From Variovorax paradoxus EPS (GTDB taxonomy: Bacteria; Pseudomonadota; Gammaproteobacteria; Burkholderiales; Burkholderiaceae_C), in assembly GCF_000184745.1 (NCBI RefSeq), contig NC_014931.1:992001-1056000 (forward strand): 64,000 nt of DNA. Direction: 5' to 3'. This document shows, piece by piece, positions 17,239 to 27,290 of this stretch. Below the pieces are notes generated by a model, which saw nothing but the letters and a program-made list of their open reading frames with translations, did no database searches and was not told the origin of the DNA. Each line of letters starts with the position of its first letter. Within the stretch, counting starts at the first letter, position 1. A program made the position numbers and the translations under genes.

Positions 17239-17964
17239 ATGCTGCCGGCGGTCGACTGGGCGCAGCCCTGGCTCGCGCCCTATCGCACCCACGGAGAGGT
17301 CGCGGCGCAGGCCGCGAGCAATGCATCGGTCGCCTCGGCGCTGCAGGCCGCCAAGCCGCCGTCGGCGCCCGACTTCGTGCATCAGGACAACCTGCCTGCC
17401 GGCCAAGCCTACGAAGCGCACATCTTCGAGACCCGCACCGTGCCGACCCGCGACAACCTGCACGACTTCTTCAACGGCTTGGTCTGGCTCGCCTTTCCGC
17501 AAACCAAGCGGCGCCTGAACGAACTGCAGGCCGCCGAGATCGCCCGCACCGGTGTCGGCGCCACGCGCGGCCCGCTGCGCGACGCGCTCACGCTGTTCGA
17601 TGAGAACGGCGCGGTGCTCGATGCACCGGCCGCCTTGTGGGACGCGCTGGTGGCGCGCGACTGGCAGGCGCTTTTCGTGACGCAGCGCGCCCTGTGGTCA
17701 GAGGCGCGCCTGCTCGTATTCGGCCACGCGCTGCTCGAAAAGCTGGTCTCGCCCCGCAAGGCCGCGACGGCGCACGTGCTGCTGCCGGATGCGGCGCGTT
17801 CGAACGCCCTCGACGACGCCACACTGGCCCAGCGCCTCGGCCCGGAATGGCTCGCGCAGAAGCCCTTCGTGCCGCTTCCCGTCCTGGGCGTACCGGGATG
17901 GTGCGCCGCCAATGCGTCGGCCGAGTACTACGACGATCCGAAGGTCTTCCGGCCCCGTCCGTAG
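17239..17964 (+). CDS. DUF3025 family protein
   Basis: 241 residues matching the uncharacterised DUF3025 family: the central [23 protein letters not shown], then [20 protein letters not shown] ([14 protein letters not shown]) and the C-terminal [19 protein letters not shown]. No signal or membrane segment is visible. The function is unknown. It follows the NYN gene by 4 bp, so it likely belongs to the same transcript as pyrC and the two NYN genes. Confidence 0.85.
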   Translation: MLPAVDWAQPWLAPYRTHGEVAAQAASNASVASALQAAKPPSAPDFVHQDNLPAGQAYEAHIFETRTVPTRDNLHDFFNGLVWLAFPQTKRRLNELQAAEIARTGVGATRGPLRDALTLFDENGAVLDAPAALWDALVARDWQALFVTQRALWSEARLLVFGHALLEKLVSPRKAATAHVLLPDAARSNALDDATLAQRLGPEWLAQKPFVPLPVLGVPGWCAANASAEYYDDPKVFRPRP

Positions 17965-18115
17965 AACTTTTGCTCCTATCATTGCTCTACCCGCAGCCGC
18001 CATGCCGGGGCCGCGTCGGTATCCAAACAACAAAGAAGCGCCCGCATCACCGCATGGCTTGAAGAGGACCCGCCGGCCCTCATCTGAGCGGCAGTTCCCC
18101 CACGGAGAATTCAAC

Positions 18116-18988
18116 TTGAAACGTATCCTTCTGTTCGTTTTGACCAACGTGATGGTCGTCGCAGTGCTCGGCATCGTCGCGAGCCTGCTCGGCGTCAACC
18201 GCTTCCTCACGGCCAACGGGCTGAACCTGACTGCGCTGCTGGGCTTCGCGCTCATCATGGGCTTCGGCGGCGCGTTCATCTCGCTGCTCATCAGCAAGCC
18301 GATGGCCAAGTGGACCGCCGGCCTGCGCATGATCGACAACCCCCAGTCGCCCGACGAGGCCTGGATCGTCGCCACCGTGCGCAAGTTCGCCGACAAGGCC
18401 GGCGTCGGCATGCCTGAGGTCGCGATCTTCGAAGGCGAGCCCAATGCCTTCGCCACCGGCGCCTTCAAGAACTCGTCCCTCGTGGCCGTGTCCACCGGCC
18501 TCCTGCAGAACATGACGCGCGAAGAAGTCGAGGCCGTCATCGGCCACGAAGTCGCTCACATCGCCAACGGCGATATGGTCACGATGACGCTGATCCAGGG
18601 TGTGATGAACACCTTCGTCGTGTTCCTCTCGCGCGTGATCGGCTACGCGGTCGACAGCTTCCTGCGCCGCGGCGACGACCGCTCCTCGGGCCCCGGCATC
18701 GGCTACTACGTGAGCACCATCGTGCTGGACATCGTGCTCGGCTTCGCCGCCGCGATGGTGGTGGCCTGGTTCTCGCGCCAGCGCGAGTTCCGCGCCGACG
18801 CCGGCGCCGCCGCGCTCATGGGCCAGAAGCAGCCGATGATGAACGCGCTCGCGCGCCTGGGCGGCCTGCCCGCCGGCGAACTGCCCAAGGCGGTGGAAGC
18901 CATGGGCATCACCGGCAGCATCGGCAAGCTGTTCGCAACGCACCCGCCGATCGAAGAGCGCATCGCCGCGCTGCAGAACGCGCGCTGA
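18116..18988 (+). CDS. htpX: Zinc metalloprotease HtpX
   Basis: 290 residues, the normal HtpX length. Four transmembrane helices are expected; two N-terminal ones are at about 5-25 and 38-58. The zinc motif is GHEVAH (His144, Glu145, His148), and the distal ligand lies in [13 protein letters not shown]. HtpX degrades misfolded inner-membrane proteins. The start is the TTG at 18116: it has a GGAG site 8 bp upstream and gives the conserved [10 protein letters not shown] beginning, while the earlier in-frame region is not conserved. A strong terminator follows at 19016. Confidence 0.95.
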   Translation: MKRILLFVLTNVMVVAVLGIVASLLGVNRFLTANGLNLTALLGFALIMGFGGAFISLLISKPMAKWTAGLRMIDNPQSPDEAWIVATVRKFADKAGVGMPEVAIFEGEPNAFATGAFKNSSLVAVSTGLLQNMTREEVEAVIGHEVAHIANGDMVTMTLIQGVMNTFVVFLSRVIGYAVDSFLRRGDDRSSGPGIGYYVSTIVLDIVLGFAAAMVVAWFSRQREFRADAGAAALMGQKQPMMNALARLGGLPAGELPKAVEAMGITGSIGKLFATHPPIEERIAALQNAR

Positions 18989-19015
18989 CACGAACCCGGC
19001 GCTGCCGCCGGACGT

Positions 19016-19049
19016 AAAAAAACCGCCAGCTTTGCGTGGCGGTTTTTTT
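19016..19049. terminator. Bidirectional intrinsic terminator between htpX and the ProQ/FinO gene
   Basis: An A-tract plus CCGCCA (arm to 19028) pairs with TGGCGG plus a T-tract (19037-19049) across an 8-base loop. With runs of seven A and seven T at its ends it can terminate both convergent transcripts. Confidence 0.93.
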
Positions 19050-19082
19050 ATGGGCTGTCGCGGCGCGGAGGCGCCCGATGCG

Positions 19083-20036
19083 TCAGTCGGCGGCGGGTTC
19101 GGCAGTGGGCTCGGCGACCGGTGCCGCCGGTTCTGCAACGGCCGCAACCGGCGCCTGCCGCTCGGCCCGCGCGCGCTCCAGCGTGCGCGCCACCTCGCCG
19201 GGCTTCATGCCGTACATGTCGGCGAACTCCTGCTCGCTGCGGCCGCTGGCCTCGAAGGCACGCAGCAGCGCTTCGCGCTTGGCGGCCTGCTGGGCGAGTT
19301 CGGCCAGCGCTTCATCGACCACCGCGTTGTTGTTCGCGTCGCGCGAGCGCACGAGCACGGCATAGGCTTCTCGATCGAGGCCAGAGGCTTCGATCGCCTT
19401 GGCGATTCGCGCCACGAGCTGCGGGCGCAGGTCTTCGCCGGGGTTGCGGTGCATGCGGCGGCGGTGCAGTTCGAGGATGGCGTGATGCACATGTTCGGGC
19501 GCGACCGGATCGAGCGCGTTGCCGTCGAGGTCATGGCGCGCGAGGCCCGCGGCCACGGCTTCCAGGTAGCGCGTGGAGCGTGCGTGCTGGCCCATCGCGA
19601 TCTTCAGGTCTTCGGCCTTGAAGTCTTCGGGATGGCGCGCGATCAGTTCCTCGTACACGCCGAGCTTGAGCGGCACGAAGCGTGCGCCGAAGAGCTGCGG
19701 GTAGAGCTCGAACAAACGCTCGAGCACCGGGTTGACCTTGCGCGGCGCGCGCTGCGGTTGTTGCTGTTGTGCCTGTGCTTGCGCTTGCGGCTTCCGGCCC
19801 TGCTGCTGCCGGGGCTGCTGTCCCTGGCCTTGCGGACGCGGCTTCCTGTCGCGCGGTGGCCGCTGTTCTTGCTGCTGGCGCGGCTGCTGTTCGGCTGGCA
19901 CTTGCGCGTCGGAGCTCGCAGGGGCGCCGTCGCTTGCGCCCGTCTTCAGCTGTTGCAGCTGCTCGGCCAGGTCCTGGCGCGGGCGCCGTGCGTTGCGCGC
20001 GTTCGTGTTCGGGGCGGCGGTGGATGCGTCGGTCAT
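19083..20036 (-). CDS. ProQ/FinO family RNA chaperone
   Basis: 317 residues. A disordered Gln/Pro/Arg-rich N-terminal tail (about 1-95, with QQQ and PRPQGQ runs) precedes the ProQ/FinO domain at about 98-215 (NPVLERLFELYPQLFG, VPLKLGVYEELIARHP, LKIAMGQHARSTRYLEAV, RHDLDG). The C-terminal part contains helices and an Ala/Pro/Glu tail. ProQ proteins bind structured small RNAs and mRNA 3' ends. Expression is monocistronic as far as visible: a terminator lies at its 3' end and the flavin reductase gene ends 65 bp upstream. Confidence 0.9.
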   Translation of the reverse strand: MTDASTAAPNTNARNARRPRQDLAEQLQQLKTGASDGAPASSDAQVPAEQQPRQQQEQRPPRDRKPRPQGQGQQPRQQQGRKPQAQAQAQQQQPQRAPRKVNPVLERLFELYPQLFGARFVPLKLGVYEELIARHPEDFKAEDLKIAMGQHARSTRYLEAVAAGLARHDLDGNALDPVAPEHVHHAILELHRRRMHRNPGEDLRPQLVARIAKAIEASGLDREAYAVLVRSRDANNNAVVDEALAELAQQAAKREALLRAFEASGRSEQEFADMYGMKPGEVARTLERARAERQAPVAAVAEPAAPVAEPTAEPAAD

Positions 20037-20101
20037 ACGTGGGATCGGCGGTGGGCGCGATGGGATGGAAAGAGGAACAACAGGAAGCCGGTTGCGCGCG
20101 G

Positions 20102-20731
20102 TCAGCGCGGCCGGAACATCCTGAACATATTGTCGGAGCTGATCTCGAAATAGTCGGCCGGACCGCCGCCGCGCAGGATGGGCTGCGCCGCCGCGGTGTC
20201 GTAGATGCCGTTCTTGAGCAGGTGGCGCGCGATGTGCACGCCCACCACTTCGCCGAGCACGAGCCAGGTCTGCACCGGCACGCCATCGACGCCTTCGAGC
20301 TGGATCAATTGCGTGAGACGGCACTCGAAGGACACGGGGCTCTCGGCCACGCGCGGCACGGCGATCTGCTTGGAAGCCACGGGCGTGAGGCCCGCGAGCT
20401 CGAACTCGTTCACTTCGGGCGGCACGGCCGCGCACGACTGATTCATCCGCTCGGCCAGCGGGCGCGTGGCGAGATTCCAGCCGAACTCGCGCGTCTGGCG
20501 GATGTTGTGCAGGCTGTCCTTCGCGCCGATGCTCGCGAAGCCAACGATCGGCGGCGTGTAGTTGAAGGCGTTGAAGAAGCTGTAGGGCGCGAGGTTGAGC
20601 ACGCCGTTCTCGTCCTGCGACGAGATCCAGCCGATCGGGCGCGGGCCGACCATCGCATTGAACGGATCGTGCGGCAGGCCGTGGCCCTTGGCGGGCTCGT
20701 AGTAGTGGAAGTCGTCGTTGCTGGACATCAT
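20102..20731 (-). CDS. Flavin reductase-like (FMN-binding split-barrel) protein
   Basis: 209 residues. The family is recognised from PFNAMVGPRPIGWISS, LAPYSFFNAFNYTPPIVGF and the later VPPEVNEFELAGLTPV, the standard flavin-reductase-like domain covering most of the protein, including the FMN-phosphate loop SFFNAF. It probably reduces FMN or binds it for a partner oxygenase; no such partner is adjacent. Two consecutive ATG codons (20731 and 20728) can serve as start. It lies 5 bp behind the VUT transporter gene. Confidence 0.88.
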   Translation of the reverse strand: MMSSNDDFHYYEPAKGHGLPHDPFNAMVGPRPIGWISSQDENGVLNLAPYSFFNAFNYTPPIVGFASIGAKDSLHNIRQTREFGWNLATRPLAERMNQSCAAVPPEVNEFELAGLTPVASKQIAVPRVAESPVSFECRLTQLIQLEGVDGVPVQTWLVLGEVVGVHIARHLLKNGIYDTAAAQPILRGGGPADYFEISSDNMFRMFRPR

Positions 20732-20736
20732 GGCTT

Positions 20737-21294
20737 TCAATGGCTCAGGGCCGAGGTGCGCGCGGCCGTGCGGCCGATCAGCAGCCGGAACGGCAGCAGC
20801 ATCAGCACGCCCACACCGAGCTTCACCGCAAGGTCGCCCGCCGCCCAGGTGAGCCAGGGACCGTCGGTGCCCGCGAAGGCGATGCCCCAGAAGACGATGC
20901 TGTCGAGCACCGCCGCGATCACGGTCGCCACCAGCGGCGCACGCCACCAGAGGCCGCGGCGCAGGCGGTCGAACACGCGGATGTCGAGCAGTTGCGAGGC
21001 GATGAAGGCCAGGCCCGAGGCGAGCGCGATGCGCATCGGCGCGAGCAGCAGCGAAGCGACGATGGCCACCGCGAAGCCGACCCACGCCACGCGGCGCGCC
21101 ATGCCCGGGCCGAAGCGCCGGTTGACGAGATCGCTCACGAGATAGGCCACCGGATAGGTGAAGGCGCCCCAGGTCAGCCAGTCGTTGATGGCGAACTGCA
21201 CCAGGATGTTGGAGGCCAGCACCACCGCGGCCATGGCCAGCGTGGCGACGGCGAACTGGCCGATGGTGGGGCGTGCGAACGGCATGGTCTGCAT
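20737..21294 (-). CDS. VUT family (queuosine precursor transporter-like) membrane protein
   Basis: 185 residues with about five to six hydrophobic helices. The VUT/YhhQ family features are TWGAFTYPVAYLVSDLVNRRFGP, the helix ASGLAFIASQLLDIRVFDRLRR and a later AVLDSIVFWGIAFAG. Members import queuosine precursors (preQ0/preQ1) for tRNA modification; no queuosine genes are nearby. The start overlaps the stop of the FAD-dependent oxidoreductase gene by one base. Confidence 0.87.
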   Translation of the reverse strand: MQTMPFARPTIGQFAVATLAMAAVVLASNILVQFAINDWLTWGAFTYPVAYLVSDLVNRRFGPGMARRVAWVGFAVAIVASLLLAPMRIALASGLAFIASQLLDIRVFDRLRRGLWWRAPLVATVIAAVLDSIVFWGIAFAGTDGPWLTWAAGDLAVKLGVGVLMLLPFRLLIGRTAARTSALSH

Positions 21295-22940
21295 CAGACG
21301 TTCGCCGTGCGTTCGCGTTCGGCCGCGGCGAGCACGTTGCGCGCCACCGCTTCGGCCACCTTGATGCCGTCGACACCGGCCGAGAGGATGCCGCCCGCGT
21401 AGCTCGCGCCTTCGCCCGCCGGGTAGAGGCCGCGCACGTTGAGGCTCTGGAAGTCGTCGCCGCGCGTGATGCGAATCGGCGACGAGGTGCGCGTCTCGAC
21501 GCCGGTGAGCACCGCGTCGTGCGTATCGAAGCCCTTGATCTTGCGGCCGAAGGCGGGGAAGGCCTCGCGCATCGCCTCGATAGCGTAGGCGGGCAGGGCT
21601 TCGCGCAGGTCGGTCGGTGTCACACCGGGCTTGTACGAGGGCGTCACGCTGCCGAGCGCAGTCGAGGGCTTGCCGGCCACGAAGTCGCCGACCAGTTGCC
21701 CCGGCGCGTGGTAGTTGCTGCCGCCGAGCAGGTAGGCGTTCGATTCGAGCTCACGCTGCAGCGCGATGCCCGCGAGCGCATCGCCTGGGAAGTCTTTCGG
21801 ATCGATGCCCACCACGATGCCCGCGTTGGCGTTGCGCTCGTTGCGCGAGTACTGGCTCATGCCGTTGGTGACCACGCGGCCCGGCTCGCTGGTGGCCGCG
21901 ACCACGGTGCCGCCCGGGCACATGCAGAAGCTGTAGACCGAGCGGCCGTTGCTCGCGTGGTGCACCAGCTTGTAGTCGGCCGCGCCCAGCAGCGGATGGC
22001 CCGCATGGCGGCCCCAGCGCGCACGGTCGATGAGGCCCTGCGGATGCTCGACGCGAAAGCCGATCGAGAAGGGCTTGGCCTCGATGTGAACGCCGCGTTC
22101 ATGCAGCATCGCGAAGGTGTCGCGCGAGCTGTGGCCGAGCGCCATCACGACATGGTCGGCGCGCAGTTCGCTCGACTGGCCGGTGGTCTGGTCGAGCACC
22201 GTGAGGGCGCGGAGGTGCCCGTCTTCGATGCGCACGTCGGTCACGCGCTGCTCGAAGCGGATCTCGCCGCCGAGCGCGACGATCTGCTCGCGGATGTTCT
22301 CCACCACCTTTACCAGCTTGAAGGTGCCGATGTGCGGATGCGCGACATACAGGATTTCGGGCGGCGCGCCGGCCTTCACGAACTCTTCCATCACCTTGCG
22401 GCCGAGGAAGCGCGGGTCCTTGATCTGGCTGTAGAGCTTGCCGTCGGAAAAAGTGCCCGCGCCGCCTTCGCCGAACTGCACGTTCGACTCGGGGTTGAGC
22501 ACGCTCTTGCGCCACAGGCCCCAGGTGTCGCGGGTGCGCTGGCGCACGGTCTTGCCGCGTTCGAGCACGATGGGTTTGAAGCCCATCTTCGCGAGCATCA
22601 GCGCCGCGAAGATGCCGCAAGGGCCGAAGCCGATCACCACGGGGCGGCTCGTGCCTTCGGGCGCGTTGGCCGGCGGCGTGTAGCGCATGTCGGGCGCGGG
22701 CTGGATGTGCGGATGGCCGGCGTGCTTCGCGAGCAATGCGGCTTCGAGCTTCGCGTCGGTCAGCTGCACGTCGCAGATGTAGACCGTGAGCAGCTCCACC
22801 TTGCGCGCATCGAAGCTGCGCTTGAAGACGGTATGGGAGGCGATCGCTTCGAGCGGGACGTCGAGGGTCCGGGCGATCAGGGTGACCAGCGCTTCAGGCG
22901 CGTGGTCGAGCGGGAGTTTGAGTTCGGAGATTCTCAGCAT
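21294..22940 (-). CDS. FAD-dependent oxidoreductase (NAD(P)/FAD family, uncharacterised dehydrogenase)
   Basis: 548 residues. A small N-terminal domain (about 1-85) precedes a Rossmann FAD-binding motif PVVIGFGPCGIFAALMLAKMG (about 100) ending in the acidic LERG. NVQFGEGGAGTFSDGKLYSQIKD is the family's conserved segment; later come FCMCPGGTVVAATSEPGRVVTNG and a C-terminal GLYPAGEGASYAGGI that closes the FAD site. The family is widespread and annotated only as FAD-dependent dehydrogenase. It heads a three-gene unit with the VUT and flavin reductase genes. Confidence 0.9.
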   Translation of the reverse strand: MLRISELKLPLDHAPEALVTLIARTLDVPLEAIASHTVFKRSFDARKVELLTVYICDVQLTDAKLEAALLAKHAGHPHIQPAPDMRYTPPANAPEGTSRPVVIGFGPCGIFAALMLAKMGFKPIVLERGKTVRQRTRDTWGLWRKSVLNPESNVQFGEGGAGTFSDGKLYSQIKDPRFLGRKVMEEFVKAGAPPEILYVAHPHIGTFKLVKVVENIREQIVALGGEIRFEQRVTDVRIEDGHLRALTVLDQTTGQSSELRADHVVMALGHSSRDTFAMLHERGVHIEAKPFSIGFRVEHPQGLIDRARWGRHAGHPLLGAADYKLVHHASNGRSVYSFCMCPGGTVVAATSEPGRVVTNGMSQYSRNERNANAGIVVGIDPKDFPGDALAGIALQRELESNAYLLGGSNYHAPGQLVGDFVAGKPSTALGSVTPSYKPGVTPTDLREALPAYAIEAMREAFPAFGRKIKGFDTHDAVLTGVETRTSSPIRITRGDDFQSLNVRGLYPAGEGASYAGGILSAGVDGIKVAEAVARNVLAAAERERTANV

Positions 22941-23036
22941 GGCGGTGGCTTGTGGTTATCAAGCAGACCGCAGATTTTACGCGCCGTGGCGCTATGAAAG
23001 AGATAGCTGGCGTGACACCGAAATCCAGGCCGGAAT

Positions 23037-23957
<921 letters not shown>

Positions 23958-24025
23958 GGAATGAATCTCCTTGGATGCGGTTGTTCAGCGGACAGCGCGC
24001 ATTGTGAGACCAGCCCGTGACCGCT

Positions 24026-24991
24026 TCAGCGCGAGGGTGTTGCAGCCGGCAACAGCCGGCCCTGCACCAAGAGCGCGATCGTCCGAAACGCCAGGAATCC
24101 GATGATCGCGTTGGCCGCCGCGAAGGTCGTCGGCGCGACCCATTCGACCGGCCCGGTGGCACCGGCCGCGACCAGTCGCATGGCCAGGGTCGGGAGCGCC
24201 GCCACGCCGAAGGTGAAGCCCCAGTACGACGGCGTGAAGGGCTGCCTGGCGATCCACGGCAAGAGGCGAAGAAGCAGCAGCGCCTGGAAGAGGCCGTAGC
24301 CGAGCAGCACCTGTGCGAACAGGTCGGGGGCGCCGTGGTTCAGGCTCATGTACGTGACGCCGCCCACCACCGGCGGCGCGAGCTGGATGCCCAGCACGGG
24401 GCGCAGCGCTTCGGGCAGCGGCGCGTGCGTTGCCGCGCGGCCGAGGATCAGCGATTCGATGGCCAGCCACGAGAAGAGCCCCGCCCCGAAGAACCACATG
24501 CCCAATTGCGGCCAGCCGAATGCGGCTGCAGCCGTGCCTGCCACGAAGTTCTGTCCGACCGCCGGCAGGTAGAAAGCCGGCGTGACGAGTTCGGGCGCGA
24601 GCCCGCCTTGCCACGTGCGCCCATAGAGCCAGAGGCCGAGCACGAGCGACGCGACGATCGACACCGCGAACACGGCCAGCGCCACGCCCCGCGCGTAAGG
24701 CAGCAGCGCCATCGCCGCGAGCATGCTGGCCAGCGGGACCAGCGACGCGAACGACGACTGCACCGGGTGGTTCATCTCGGCGCGTGCGGCGTCCCCGTGG
24801 CGCAGCCACTTGTGGGCATAAAGCGCGAGCAGCACGAGCCATACCGCGAGGCCGCTCCATGTCGCGACATGGGCGATGTCCTGCGGCAGATGCCAGAGCG
24901 GCACCGCGACACGCCAGGCGTTGCCCAGCGCCAGCGCACCGACGGCAATGCCGAAATAGGAAACGGGAACGGGGGCGCGCTCGGAAGTCAT
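24026..24991 (-). CDS. SLAC1/TehA family membrane channel
   Basis: 321 residues with about ten hydrophobic helices. Family landmarks are the opening PVSYFGIAVGALALGNAW, PAFYLPAVGQNFVAGTAA, and PSYWGFTFGVAALPTLA near the end. TehA-type channels conduct anions and can raise tellurite resistance when overexpressed; a C4-dicarboxylate or halide role is possible and not decidable here. The start MTSERAPV was chosen because the longer frame runs through the divergent promoter into the AraC gene. It is divergently transcribed from that regulator. Confidence 0.87.
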   Translation of the reverse strand: MTSERAPVPVSYFGIAVGALALGNAWRVAVPLWHLPQDIAHVATWSGLAVWLVLLALYAHKWLRHGDAARAEMNHPVQSSFASLVPLASMLAAMALLPYARGVALAVFAVSIVASLVLGLWLYGRTWQGGLAPELVTPAFYLPAVGQNFVAGTAAAAFGWPQLGMWFFGAGLFSWLAIESLILGRAATHAPLPEALRPVLGIQLAPPVVGGVTYMSLNHGAPDLFAQVLLGYGLFQALLLLRLLPWIARQPFTPSYWGFTFGVAALPTLAMRLVAAGATGPVEWVAPTTFAAANAIIGFLAFRTIALLVQGRLLPAATPSR

Positions 24992-25089
24992 TCGGTTCAC
25001 CTGAGGGAAGGATCGTTGGATGAATTCTGAGCGCCGAGGGTAAGATTTTGAATGCTCCTGAGCCTCTAAAAATTGCTCCATCGTCTCAA

Positions 25090-26049
25090 ATGAATCCGCA
25101 TGCCGACCCCCTGAGCGAACTCGTCGACTGGCTCGGCCTGCGCGGCCGCATGGACCTGCACTGCCTGTTCGGCGAGGACTGGGCGGCGCCGCACGAGGCC
25201 ATCGGACCGTGGCGCGCGCCCTTTCATATCGTGCTGCGCGGGCGCTGCGAGCTCTGGCTGCCCGAGAGCCGCACGCTGGTGCCGCTGGAGGAGGGCAGCC
25301 TCGTGATCCTGCCGCGCGGGCCGGCGCACGTGCTGCGCACCGCGGGCCTGCAGGGCGAGGGGCGCGCCATCAGGCTGCGGACCGGCGAACTGCTCGATCT
25401 CAAGACCAACCTCAAGCGCCCCGAAAAGGCGGACACCGACATCCTCTGCGGCGAATTCGAATTCCCCGGCCGGCGGCGCAGCGTGCTGCTGGAGGCGCTG
25501 CCCGAGCCGATGGTGATCGCCTTCGCCGACCGCCCCGGCTTCGCGTGGCTCGAAGGGCTGGTGCGGCTGATGGCAGAGGAGATCGCGCAGCAGCGCGCCG
25601 GCGCCGCGGCCATCGTGGCGCAACTGTCGGGCACGCTCTTCACGCTGGCGGTGCGCGCGCACCTGGAAACGAGGCCCGAGCTCACCGGCGTGCTCGGCCT
25701 CATGGCCAGCCCGCGTCTGGCGCCCGGGCTGCGGGCGATGCTGGCGCAGCCGGATGAACCCTGGACCGTGGCGTCGCTGGCCGAGCGCTGCCACCTCTCG
25801 CGCGCCACCTTCGCGCGCGAATTCACGCGGCGCGTGGGCACCGGGCCGCTCGAATTTCTCACCACGCTGCGCATGGAGCTCGCGTCGCGCCTGCTGGCAC
25901 AGGGCGGGCAGGGCGCGCAGGACACGGCGAGCATCGCCGAGGCGGTCGGCTACCGGTCCGAGGCTGCGTTCAACCGCGCCTTCGCGCGCCACGCGGGCAT
26001 CACGCCGGGGCGATTCCGGCGCGCGGGCGCCGGCAAAATGGAGCCATGA
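25090..26049 (+). CDS. AraC family regulator with cupin sensor domain
   Basis: 319 residues. A cupin_6-type sensor domain occupies about 1-190 (PFHIVLRGRCELWL, LVILPRGPAHVL) and two helix-turn-helix motifs about 225-315 (WTVASLAERCHLSRATFAREF and SIAEAVGYRSEAAFNRAFAR). The ATG at 25090 fits the usual MxPHADPLSEL beginning; a TTG at 25048 with a GAGGG site 7 bp upstream would add 14 residues and cannot be excluded. It is divergent from the SLAC1/TehA gene, its probable target, and overlaps the following kinase-like remnant by ATGA. Confidence 0.9.
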   Translation: MNPHADPLSELVDWLGLRGRMDLHCLFGEDWAAPHEAIGPWRAPFHIVLRGRCELWLPESRTLVPLEEGSLVILPRGPAHVLRTAGLQGEGRAIRLRTGELLDLKTNLKRPEKADTDILCGEFEFPGRRRSVLLEALPEPMVIAFADRPGFAWLEGLVRLMAEEIAQQRAGAAAIVAQLSGTLFTLAVRAHLETRPELTGVLGLMASPRLAPGLRAMLAQPDEPWTVASLAERCHLSRATFAREFTRRVGTGPLEFLTTLRMELASRLLAQGGQGAQDTASIAEAVGYRSEAAFNRAFARHAGITPGRFRRAGAGKMEP

Positions 26050-26249
26050 AACTGGTGTTCATCCATGGGCCTGTCGCCTCCGGCAAGCTCACCATCGCAA
26101 GGGAGCTGGGCCGCCTGAGCGGCCTCGCGGTCTTTCACAACCACCTGGTCGTCGATGCCGTTGCTCGCGCTGTAGCTGCCGGACGTGGAACCGGCTTCAG
26201 GCTGACCTGCTCGGGCGGCAATGGGCCTCGGTGTCTCCGGGCGCGATGA
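26046..26249 (+). pseudogene. Truncated P-loop (AAA/kinase-like) protein remnant
   Basis: The frame opens KLVFIHGPVASGKLTIAREL with a Walker A motif (GPVASGK) and continues to HNHLVVDAV, the start of small shikimate-kinase-like ATPases that I recall as roughly 170-190 residues. After about residue 40 the sequence turns into low-complexity residues and stops at 67, so the core is missing. A deletion has probably joined this 5' end to the sequence upstream of rnpB. It is coupled to the AraC gene by an ATGA overlap, which suggests that the intact ancestor was co-transcribed. A genuine short peptide is unlikely. Confidence 0.6.
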
Positions 26250-26313
26250 TCTCCTTGAACCGGGGCGCGCCATGCTGCCGGAACCGAGCTTCGTCCGCCG
26301 GGCGATAATCGCC

Positions 26314-26675
26314 GTGTGAAGCACGCCAGACCGCCGCTGGTGCAAGCCCGAAAGGGGCGACGCCTTAGGGCGCCGCGTCGAAAGACCGCACTGGAGGAAC
26401 GTCCGGACTGCACAGGACAGCGCAGGAGTTAACGACTCTCCACCGTGAGGTGAGGATCAGAGCAACAGAGACGAGCCGATTCAGTTCGGGTGAAACGGGC
26501 AATCTCTGCGCGCAGCAACACCAAGTAGGCCAGTATCGAGGTGGTTCCGCTGAGCTGGCGGGTAGGTGGCATCGAGCCGTTTGGCGACAAACGGCCCAGA
26601 GTAATGGCGGTCACGTCGGGAGTTTCGCAAGAGACCTCCGATGCACAGAATCCGGCTTATCGGCGGGCTTCACAC
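26314..26675 (+). ncRNA. rnpB: RNase P RNA, bacterial class A
   Basis: The sequence carries the universal 5' core GAGGAACGTCCGGACTGCAC and GAGCAACAGAGACGAGCC, and the 3' core ACAGAATCCGGCTTATCGG. GTGTGAAGC at 26314 pairs with GCTTCACAC at 26667-26675 to close helix P1, which sets both ends. A -10-like GATAAT is at 26304-26309. A pyrimidine-rich tract (TTTTCTTCTTT) follows P1 and may act in termination. The RNA is the catalytic subunit that matures tRNA 5' ends. Confidence 0.96.
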
Positions 26676-26765
26676 TTTTCTTCTTTCCCCTGTTTTTTCT
26701 TTCCCGGTTCGCCGGCGCCCCAGGCGGGCGCAAGCGTGGGCGCTGCATGGATCGGTAGTTACCCG

Positions 26766-26795
26766 TATAATAGATAGCAAGCTAACTAATATCTA
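26766..26795 (+). promoter_or_regulatory. MarR-type operator over a consensus -10 box
   Basis: TATAAT (26766-26771) is a perfect -10 element. It abuts a dyad TAGATA...TATCTA (26771-26776 and 26790-26795) that contains an inner palindrome TAGCAAGCTA (26775-26784). The block ends 6 bp before the GTG of the MarR gene. A repressor bound here would block the promoter of the efflux operon, as is typical for MarR autoregulation. Confidence 0.72.
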
Positions 26796-26801
26796 TCCGG
26801 C

Positions 26802-27290
26802 GTGACCACCTCCGAGAAAACCCAGACTCGCGAACACGCGCTCATGCACCTGGGCATGTCGCTGTCCACGCTGCAGCGTTCCTACCGTGCCGCGGCCGAC
26901 AAGGCGGTGGCCCACGTCGGCGTGTCGCAGACGCTGGCCTGGCCCATCGTGATGATCGGCCGCATGGGCGACGGCATGCGGCAGGGCATGCTCGCTTCGG
27001 TGCTGGGCATCGAGGGACCGTCGCTGGTGCGCTCGGTCGATCAACTGGTCGATGCGGGCCTCGTGCAACGCCTCGAAGACCCGGCCGATCGCCGTGCCAA
27101 GACCCTGCACCTCACACCCACCGGCGTGAAGGCCTGCGCCACCATCGAAGCCGCATTGAGCGAGATGCGCAACACGCTCTTCGAGGGCGTCGCCGACGAC
27201 GACATCGCCGCGTGCCTGCGCGTCTTCGCCACGCTCGAAGAGCGCCTGGGTCGCAACGCCCTGGCAACGCAGCAGGAAGGCCGCAAGTAA
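26802..27290 (+). CDS. MarR family transcriptional regulator of the efflux operon
   Basis: 162 residues starting at GTG. Winged helix-turn-helix: MLASVLGIEGPSLVRSVDQLVDAGLVQRLEDPADRRAKTLHLTPTG is the recognition helix plus wing with the DRR motif, spanning about 65-112; helices at both ends form the dimer. MarR repressors release DNA on binding phenolic or other lipophilic compounds. It stops directly before the ATG of the FUSC gene and sits behind an operator-like dyad, so it likely represses its own efflux operon. Confidence 0.93.
   Translation: MTTSEKTQTREHALMHLGMSLSTLQRSYRAAADKAVAHVGVSQTLAWPIVMIGRMGDGMRQGMLASVLGIEGPSLVRSVDQLVDAGLVQRLEDPADRRAKTLHLTPTGVKACATIEAALSEMRNTLFEGVADDDIAACLRVFATLEERLGRNALATQQEGRK

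Noticed and set aside
24026..24991. Dedicated tellurite resistance determinant
   Set aside because: The SLAC1/TehA fold is general for anion channels, and no tehB or ter genes are near; the role is left open.
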